From Pleurotus djamor (lineage: Eukaryota > Basidiomycota > Agaricomycetes > Agaricales > Pleurotaceae): DNA of 24,198 nt. The DNA lies in NCBI GenBank assembly GCA_029747585.1, contig JAPEVF010000017.1, positions 1 to 24,198 of the forward strand, in the 5' to 3' direction. A program made the position numbers and the translations under genes. Each line of letters opens with the position of its first letter. Position 1 is the stretch's first letter. This document shows, piece by piece, positions 9,901 to 18,408 of this stretch. Below the pieces are notes generated by a model that made no database searches, was not told the origin of the DNA, and saw only the letters and a program-made list of their open reading frames with translations.

Positions 9901-12900
9901 ATTCAGGCTGCTGCTCAAAACCTAATCTTTGAACTTGAACTATGTGGAGCTGAATCAATTATAACTGCCCTATCTAATGAGTCCCAACAATCCGCGAATG
10001 CATCTCTCAAGTTCCAAGATATCATCCTACGAGCTCGCTCACCTGTGGTATCGTCTAAAGGGCCTGATCGCGATATCCTTGCCTCAATATCCCTCAGTCG
10101 CGGATCCACGAGCCTCATTTTCAGCCAAGAGCCTAAGTCGATCTCATCGGTTGCGCTAGCGTTCACGCTTGGAGGCATCAGCATTCGTGTACCTCGCAGT
10201 GCTCTACGTCTGTATCGATTTGTGCAAGAATGGAGAGCCGATTTCCTTCCGGGTATTGAGGGCATGGCTCAGGCCCTCTTGAAAGAACTGAAGACTACAG
10301 CCCCTTCCAAACCCGCACCGACTCCTCAAGGCCCTCTTAATTTTCGTGTCAATGGAAAGGTATTGTCTACCAAGGTTTCACTTCAAGTGATGCATGGCAT
10401 GTGGTTATCATGGGAGGTTCAAGACATGTTTACCCATTTCAAGTCCTCAAACATCACGAAGCGCAGTCATATCGCCTTTGGGGCTCAAATTTCTTCCCAA
10501 ACCTTCACGATATCTTCCAACTCCTCAGACCTCCGAAATACGCTGACCAGAGTTCGATTTGCTGTCCCCCAGATTACCGTTGCGGGGAATCATGATGGAA
10601 ATTGCATTCATATCCTCACCCTCGTAGAGGAATTTCGGGCCAAAGTTAAGCCGTCACACTGGGACACTCTACTCGCTGTTCAGCAGAAGTTCGGTCAGGA
10701 TTTTACCGAGTTCCTTACACTTGCCCAAAAGACCCAAGCCAAACGTGCTACAGTCACCCAGCCAGCGCCCGTTCCGTCCAATACCATCAAGTATGTCGCC
10801 GATTTGAAAGTCAAAGGATTCAGAATCGGATTGGAAGGGCTCTCGTCCACCCTCTTCCTGGAGTGTTCTGATGTTTATGGCGGTGTCACTAGCGTGGGAG
10901 GTCTCTCCTGGCAGGTCGACCTCTCGAACCTTGCTCTGTCTCTGGCGCCCCGTGCAGTACTTGATCCTAGGCACACAGCGTTCAGTACAACTCATCGAAC
11001 AGCATTCGTCATTGTCGATGTGTATGTCCATGCGAAAGGTGTTGACATCGATGTTCCTCAGCAGAAAAGCGGCAATCTCAAGATTGAAATATCCAAAGTC
11101 CATGCTGTCATGCAACCCAGTTCCATTGGCGAAGTGGGCGACTTCATAGATCACCTACAGGTCAGACATCCGTATCATTGTCATATCAATGCTCACCATG
11201 TATCTAGGCAGAAATGCTTGAGCGCCGGGAGCAACGAGCCCTTGAAGTTGCTGCCTTCAAAGAACGAACCCGGCAATTTTTGCAAACCTTCGAAACCCCA
11301 GCGAAGGATGCATCCTCCACTCCAGCAACCCCTTGGCTGCAAACGACCAACGTCGACATAACAATACAACAGATTGGTATCGCGTTTCCCCTTACTCTGG
11401 ATCAAGAACTGGAAATGCCGAAGTCCGGTCGTGGCTCTAACTCCTTCAAGGCGTTCTTAGTCTCCATAAAATCTATAACTTTCGGTGCCCAGCAAGGAGA
11501 AACAGGTCAAGCCATGATTACAAACTTTTCCTTCCAATTTGTTCCGAGGTAAGGTCTTTGTTTCCATTTACATTCATACTGCTGACTCCCTCAACTAGCT
11601 TCCGACAGTCGGTACCTGCCGACTTCGTCGGGGAAAACCACACAACTCGCAACCGTTTGCTCTACCCAGAAATGACGGCCCATATACGATCCGAGACGAC
11701 CTTGACATCCCGCCAAGTATGGGTGGTAGCAAGCATAAATGGGTTCATCCTTGATGTCGAGTCCTCGATACCCGACTATATCTTCTCCTTGGTCGACGTG
11801 TATCGACAGGGAAAAGACCGACTAGTCCGTCTTTCGGCGAACCTGCCTTCTATAGCCACTACACCAAGTTCACCTCTTTCTGACCAAGACCAAGTCGTCC
11901 CAAAGCAAATTACGGCGATTCCGACATCTAACGTCTCGGGCTCCTTGACGTTCCGTAGTGGGGTCATCAGAATTTACAGTGGCAATCAAGTCGTTTACCC
12001 TCGAAGCCGGTCTTTCACCCACCCTTCCCATGACTTTCCCGATGATCCAAGCGATATGGGAGAAACAGTGCGACTTCCCGTCGTCTCTGTCTGGGCAGAA
12101 TATCGCGCAACCCCCATAGCCCATAAACTTCTAAGCCCATCTGATGGGCGCGAACCATCAACCCTCGTGTTCAAAAGCACCATTCACGCCAGCGAGAATA
12201 CGCTGAAGCCCACCCTTTTGCCCTTCGTCACAGAGCTCACTAGTCATGTAGAGACTCGTATGAGGAAGATCAGTGGGCTGGTGCCTCGACCCGAAGAGCT
12301 TTCTGCTTCCTCATCATTTTCGACCTCTTTACGCTCCGAGACTATCGTCGAACCGGTATCCAGTATGCAGATCAGTTTCAGCTTGCGAATTGATCAGTCG
12401 AAGCTCGAACTCACTTGCCAGCCCGATGTCAATGTGATTGCAGGTCTTCACTGGGATTCAGGTGGATTCATGATCAATGTCTCTCCTGGTGCACGCCGGG
12501 TCACATTTTCTGGCAGCATAGGTGGCCTGACAGTTGGGTTGAAGCATGGCTTCCTTAGTGAAGACTGCGTAAAACTTGATGTGTATAATCTGGCATTTTC
12601 GGTGGCATTTTCGAAAACGGATCCCTCGAAGGGTCACTCCCGGAACTCACTATCTATCGTCTTGGATACCGAGTTCGCTGGCGCAGTTCACTTCTCGCGA
12701 CTACAGGATGTCTTGTGCTTCAAAGCAGTGTGGCTAGATCGAATACCCATCTTGAAAAGTGAAAGTAACGCTCTTTCCGGCAATGTTCCCAAAGAACCCT
12801 CTCCTCCCTCTCAAGATTTCTCTACCTCGGTCATCGTACGCGTCCGCCGGATCATATTAGATGTCGATCTCGGCCATTCGATCAGTGCAATCACACTTGA

Positions 12901-14619
12901 CCTTACCAATTCTTACCTCCGTACTCTCATAACGGAACACACTCACGAGGTCTCCGTCTCCGTTTCGAATGTTTCTCTCCGAGCCAAAGGCAACGTCTCT
13001 GGTCACGCCACTGTGCCTCGATGTGTCTTCCAGACTACGCGTCGCCAAGTTACACCAGGAGCGCGAAGTGTGGATGATAAACGAAGGCTTGAACTACACA
13101 TGACGAGTGGGGCACTGGTCGCAACTCTAGAGTCCGAGCATCAGCGAATAATGCACTACAGGTAAGGCGTCGGTGTCATGTTTGAGGATACCATTTCTCA
13201 ACTTTCTATAGGGCGGAGCCATTGGATATTCAAGTTTCCGACGATTGGTCTATGATCCTCGCCGGACCTCAAGCTCATGACCGACCATTACTTCTGTCGT
13301 TCACGATTAGTGGCTCTGAAATCGTGGCGGCCACAACCGTTGGGGCAATACCAAAACTGATGTCATATGCCAACAAATTTCACGCAAATCTCCAAGCTCA
13401 GAGAGAAGGCGCGAGTCGCGAGTCCAAGACCTTCAGAATTACCCGCACTCCCAAACCCGACAATGCACTCTCAACCGTTGCGAACGCTATGCTCAGTTCG
13501 ACGCGCGAGCGCTTCAAGGAAGAAACAGGCCTTTCCTACGTTATCAAGCAGCATATCAGTTTACAGTTGGATTCTTTGCGCCTCGTGGTCTTCCCTCGTG
13601 CGATGCACGACCTCGAGCTTGCTAGTTTTGTTGCCCTCGACGTGCATGCACGACTAGAACGGCTTGTGGAATCTGAAGATGTTCCTGCACGAAAGGATCT
13701 TCGTTTATCGTTCTCTTCCATGACCATCTCAAGGTTCACCCAGCTGAATGCCAGCCTTCCTGCCGATGCGCCTCAAATGGATTCCAAGCAGTGGTTAACC
13801 ACTCTGCTCAAAGATGCCTCAGAGGCCACTATCGCTGGTTTACCCTCTATGACCATGCACATGGTCAGCGAAGAGAAACCTCTGGATGATCCCTCTAGCT
13901 CGACGAAGTTGATTCTATACGATTTTGACAGCAAATTCATTCGCCGTGGGGGCGTGGACGACCTCGAGAACATATTCATCTCCCTGAACGTATCCCTGTA
14001 TTCTTGGCTCACTATCTTGAGGAAGAACTTCACTCGCGAGATGGATCAAATCCGTGCGAGCTCTGAATGGCGCAGTGCAACCACCACTGCCTCTCCTCCC
14101 GTCATATCTGGCCGCCGCAAAGTCCCAGAGAGCCTTCAACTGTCCAACTCCGAGTCGCCGAGACTGAATGTCACTAGTCCACGGCTCAGCTTGCAACATC
14201 CCACATCCGGTACGATCGTGGCTAGTGCGGTCAGGCGCCTGACGGACGCTGAACGTCCTCCTCGTTCTAACACGATCGAGTCCTCCACNCCCACNCAAAG
14301 CCCTTCGACGNTCCCCTTCCCNCAATCGNCNGCGCCTCAGGCGACAGTCGAAACNCCAGCAGAGGCACCACCACTGAAATTGTCGAATAGCCTAGTCTAT
14401 CAACCGCGGTCTCGAAGCATAGAGCGTTTGACGATGCGTCAGCTCGGAGAGGCCACACCAGACGTCATGCATCCATTCTTCATGAAGAAGTCCGGTTTCA
14501 ACCTCGAAGACGCTCTGCCTCAGTATGTGAACGAGTATGCGACGGCGCCGCTGGAGGAGATCATGGAGGTCCTCCTCAAATTGTATAGTAGACAACTATT
14601 AGTTGAGCACGGCCGCTAA
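3911..14619 (+). CDS. CSF1: CSF1/BLTP1-family bridge-like lipid-transfer protein
   Basis: Twenty exons: 3911-4070, 4124-4291, 4332-4723, 4771-4907, 4960-5361, 5414-5573, 5629-6124, 6175-6446, 6503-6676, 6731-6917, 6970-7344, 7396-7758, 7813-8011, 8061-8188, 8242-8366, 8416-8598, 8650-11160, 11208-11548, 11599-13161 and 13212-14619. They sum to 9,744 nt, or 3,247 residues, with every phase consistent; yeast Csf1 is of similar size. Residues 6-25 are a membrane helix, followed by the family start pattern (YWNRLIAWVIG) and then GRVLLKDFTYHSSNQTV and EWRYWIR. The rest is a long array of beta-rich repeats expected to form a hydrophobic groove carrying phospholipids between the ER and other membranes. 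Residues about 1100-1215 and 3060-3165 are low-complexity. The C-terminus has NLEDALPQYVNEYAT and EEIMEVLLKLYSRQL. The acceptor at 8649 is weak but is the only one that keeps the frame. Confidence 0.93.
4292..4340 (+). other. CSF1 intron 2 with two possible in-frame acceptors
   Basis: The donor at 4292 (C|GTACGT) can join to AG at 4331 (40-nt intron) or AG at 4340 (49-nt intron). Both keep the frame, giving R-A-P-D-K or H-K at the junction. The 49-nt form is closer to the usual intron size here; the 40-nt form would be the shortest intron in the window. Confidence 0.55.
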
Positions 14620-14714
14620 TCCTCGTAATATGGCCCTTGGTNCCNTATGATTTATTATCTATNTTATATTACTTATATAGACCTTATTGAANNGGAAAAA
14701 AGAACNAAGCGACA
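14620..14714. other. Shared 3' region of CSF1-like gene and YIP1
   Basis: Only 95 bp lie between the convergent stop codons. The stretch is AT-rich (for example TTTATTATCTAT) and contains several N bases. Both genes must end their transcripts here, so overlapping 3' UTRs are likely. Confidence 0.5.
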
Positions 14715-15683
<969 letters not shown>

Positions 15684-15836
15684 TGTTGGATGAGAGTTGC
15701 CTGGTAAAACTCAAAACGCAGTCCAAGTCGTGACAAGACACGTCGAGTGCGCACGTGCCAGATAATAATAGCCCTGCGCGCTTAAAGCGATCATTCATGG
15801 GCGCTTGNGAAATAAACCTTTGCAAAGTTTGCCGCC
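15684..15836. promoter_or_regulatory. Divergent YIP1/NSA2 promoter with CACGTG site
   Basis: This 153-bp region separates the two start codons. CACGTG at 15752-15757 sits close to its centre; this palindrome is the core recognised by basic helix-loop-helix factors such as Cbf1-type proteins. No TATA box is evident. Function is inferred from position and core sequence only. Confidence 0.5.
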
Positions 15837-16915
15837 ATGGTAAGAGATCCTCATCCTCTGCTGCTCTCCCTCTTGCTCACGAAATACAACCTCGGACTAT
15901 AGCCCCAAGTATGTGTACTTCTATGTACTCAGCAATCTGAGACTCAAACCATCCCCCTTAGAACGAATATATNGAAGAGCACATCAAGCGGCATGGTAGA
16001 CGGCTAGATTACTTTGAACGCAAGTGCGTCCCCTTCAATCACATCTCTTACATCTACATGTACTGAGCTTCACTCAAATCCAGACGTAAACGCGAAGCTC
16101 GTGCCGCTCACAAGTCCTCCGCATTTGCCCAAAAAGCCTTTGGTATCAAGGCTAAACTTCTCCATGCCAAGCGNCATGCGGAGAAGGTTCAACTCAAAAA
16201 GACTCTCAAAGCCCATGATGAGCGCAATGTGAAACAGNCAGACTCTTCTACCGTCCCCGATGGTGCCTTGCCTACGTATCTACTTGACCGTGAAGGTCAA
16301 AAAGATGCGAAAGCTCTCTCAAGCGCGATCAAGCAGAAGCGGAAAGACAAGGCCGCGAAGTATGCTGTACCCCTGCCGAAAGTTAGAGGGATCGCAGAAG
16401 ACGAGATGTTTAAGGTTCTCAAGACGGGCAAGAGCAAGAGCAAAGCTTGGAAACGAATGGTCACGAAAGCAACATTTGTCGGCGAGGGTTTCACCCGTAA
16501 ACCTGTGAAGATGGAACGTTTCATTCGTCCAATGGCCCTTAGATACAAGAAGGCCAATGTAACACATCGTGAGTTCCTCTTGAGCTAACTCCTGGCTTGA
16601 TCCAACCAATCCTTTATAGCGGATCTCAAGGCGACTTTCCAACTACAAATACTGGGTGTTAAGAAAAACCCGCAGTCACCCATGTACACACAACTCGGTG
16701 TCATGACCAAGGGAACAGTCATCGAAGTCAANGTCTCCGAGCTTGGTATNGTTACGACAGGAGGGAAAGTGGTCTTTGGAAAGTACGCCCAGGTCACCAA
16801 CAACCCAGAAAATGACGGTTGCATAAACGCAGTCCTNTGTGAGTCATGCCCCTCTTTTCCCTTCCCACTCGCATACTCATATCATCTTACCATGTTCCTT
16901 CTAACAGTGGTCTAA
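15837..16915 (+). CDS. NSA2: Ribosome biogenesis protein NSA2
   Basis: Six exons: 15837-15839, 15903-15908, 15962-16023, 16084-16568, 16620-16838 and 16908-16915, giving 260 residues; yeast Nsa2 has 261. The conserved N-terminus [19 protein letters not shown] is rebuilt only if exon 1 supplies just ATG and a 6-nt micro-exon (CCCCAA) supplies Pro-Gln. Other family blocks follow: a basic [13 protein letters not shown] segment, [28 protein letters not shown] and [20 protein letters not shown] at the end. The C-terminal part is an S8e-like beta-barrel. Nsa2 joins late nucleolar pre-60S particles and is needed for 27S pre-rRNA processing. The last exon encodes only two residues and the stop. Four N bases fall in the coding exons without breaking the frame. 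Confidence 0.97.
15903..15908 (+). other. NSA2: 6-nt micro-exon of NSA2
   Basis: CCCCAA is flanked by acceptor ACTATAG and donor GTATGT. It encodes Pro-Gln, which with the ATG of exon 1 restores the invariant Met-Pro-Gln-Asn start of NSA2. The flanking introns are 63 nt (15840-15902) and 53 nt (15909-15961). Confidence 0.88.
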
Positions 16916-17057
16916 CGTCGCAACTCATTGTATTCATGTTTTCGNNNNACCATTGTATTATGTAATACACCCACTTGCATACTTACCTATCTGGTGTCTC
17001 ACGCTCATGTTCGGTGTCCCACGATTATCCATGCTAAGTGCTTCAACACCNACGACC
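16916..17057 (+). other. NSA2-PRKRIP1 intergenic region with perfect inverted repeat
   Basis: This 142-bp stretch lies between two same-strand genes. TGTATTA (16954-16960) and TAATACA (16963-16969) are perfect 7-bp inverted arms around TG, about 40 bp past the NSA2 stop. It could mark NSA2 transcript 3' processing or a regulatory palindrome. Four N bases precede it at 16945-16948. Confidence 0.45.
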
Positions 17058-17773
17058 ATGTCTGCTTCACCATCTCCTGGCCCTTCGACCTCCACTCATC
17101 GACATGCACTCACAGCAGTCGAGAAACAGAAAAACCAACTTGAGAAACTTCTCAAAGACCCATCCAAGCCTGCCTATGTTCCCCCACCACCTAAGGAGAA
17201 GACAATCAGAGCCCCACGCGAGATGATGAAGAACATCCAAGGGTCTAGTGCCGGAGCTGGTAGTGGCGAATTCCACGTCTACAAGGCCAGCCGTAGACGC
17301 GAATATGAGCGACTCAAGCTGATAGAGGACGCTAACAAGAGTGTCAGTCCAATTTCTTGTGTATTACAACCATTTGTTCTGACTCCCTTGTTCAGGAGCT
17401 GGAGAAAGCTGAATTTGAAGCGAAGCGAAAGGAGGCCGAAGCCATCGCCGAGGCAAAAACATCAAAAAACCGTGCAAAGCGACAGAAGAAGAAGGATCGA
17501 GCGAAGGGGAAAGCACAAGCGGAGAAACCCAGTGAATCCGGCACGCAAGGGGACAATAACGCGCCAATTAAGAAGCGTAGACTGGTGAACGGCAAGGAGC
17601 TTGTCTTCCGTAAACCTGGGGAGGAGAGTGAAGATGATGGTGCGGACGACAGTGCGGACGAAGCTGATGGACCAAATCCACCTACCCAGGCAGCCGACTC
17701 GACCGAGCAACCTCTCGCAATCCCAGTTAGAGTGGTTGAAGAACCCAGAATAATCATCCACGAGGATGATTAG
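17058..17773 (+). CDS. PRKRIP1: PRKRIP1/DUF1168-family nuclear protein
   Basis: Exons 17058-17342 and 17396-17773 give 220 residues. The start is chosen because the family similarity begins soon after it (HALTAVEKQKNQLEKLLKDP at 16-35) and the frame upstream is intergenic. The diagnostic block GSSAGAGSGEFHVY lies at 62-75, followed by RRREYERLKLIEDANKS. After the 53-nt intron comes a charged helix (ELEKAEFEAKRKEAEA), a Lys/Arg-rich likely nuclear-localisation segment (RAKRQKKKDRAK), and an acidic tail. In animals PRKRIP1 (C114) binds double-stranded RNA, inhibits PKR and is a late spliceosome component. Because fungi lack PKR, an RNA-splicing role is more likely here. Confidence 0.94.
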
Positions 17774-18408
17774 AGGCAAGTGGCTGAACATTTTTGAGTC
17801 CATTTTCGTTCACCCTACGTCTTCATGTATCAGATTTTCTATTTTCTAAATATACTAGTGAATTTCGGGCTTTGTCGTCACATGGTCGCGCTCGCGCAGT
17901 CTTCGCAATGAGCCCTCTCTCCAAACACCCTTCGTGTCTGACATAGCTCTTGACACCTTCCAGATTGCTTGGTCCAGGATCAACTTGCATGGATGTGCCA
18001 GGCTCCTTCCGTCAATCAGGGAAGGTTTACGCGTACCAATCCTCGGATCATCTGGTATTGTCGTAATTGGGAAGACATTCGTCCGTCGCGAAGTGGTACT
18101 TGGAGATTTCCCGTAAGGTTTCACAGCGAGGACTCCACCTGCTGCTCTGTTCCATCTACCGTTCTTCATCACGGTGAAATGTACCTGCGAGGCTGTGACA
18201 AGATGGAGTCTTCGGATTCTCGCTGCGAAGCTGTTGCGGAACTCGCTCAAGAGTCAAAAGTCATCTAGGCCTCCCACACACGAGGCGAATTTGAGCGTCT
18301 TGGTGGAATTCCACCGATGAGGCTGTCCTTGCACATTGACAACTCCCCGCGCCATGCCCACAGCCTTGGGCAGGCTGCTCTCTGCGATTTTACCACTCCT
18401 ACGCAACA
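17774..18408. other. 635-bp stretch with only a weak minus-strand ORF
   Basis: This lies between the PRKRIP1 stop codon and the start of the WW-like gene. It holds the PRKRIP1 3' region (AT-rich around 17830-17860), the weak ORF described separately, and presumably the promoter of the WW-like gene. I see no tRNA or repeat. Confidence 0.4.
17855..18355 (-). CDS. Unassigned small ORF, possibly two exons
   Basis: An open frame on the minus strand runs from about 18250 to the stop at 17855 (131 codons). It can be joined upstream to an ATG at 18355 by a plausible 51-nt intron (donor GTGTGT, acceptor GCAACAG). The product would be a basic protein of about 150 residues with no membrane helix or motif I recognise. 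Supporting a gene, it would be convergent with PRKRIP1 and divergent from the WW-like gene, matching the alternation seen elsewhere. Against it, plus-strand frames of 60-100 codons overlap the same bases, the codon pattern is not distinctive, and the start is uncertain. It may simply be untranslated sequence. Confidence 0.28.

Noticed and set aside
9915..10265. 116-codon minus-strand ORF inside CSF1
   Set aside because: It lies wholly antisense to the continuous 837-codon exon 17 and has no recognisable feature.
10669..11154. 161-codon minus-strand ORF inside CSF1
   Set aside because: It is antisense to exon 17; long antisense frames are expected given the codon use, and no family feature is seen.
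17392..17757. 121-codon Ser/Ala/Phe-rich minus-strand ORF
   Set aside because: It is the mirror image of the Lys/Glu/Asp-rich exon 2 of PRKRIP1; antisense of charged repeats is often open.
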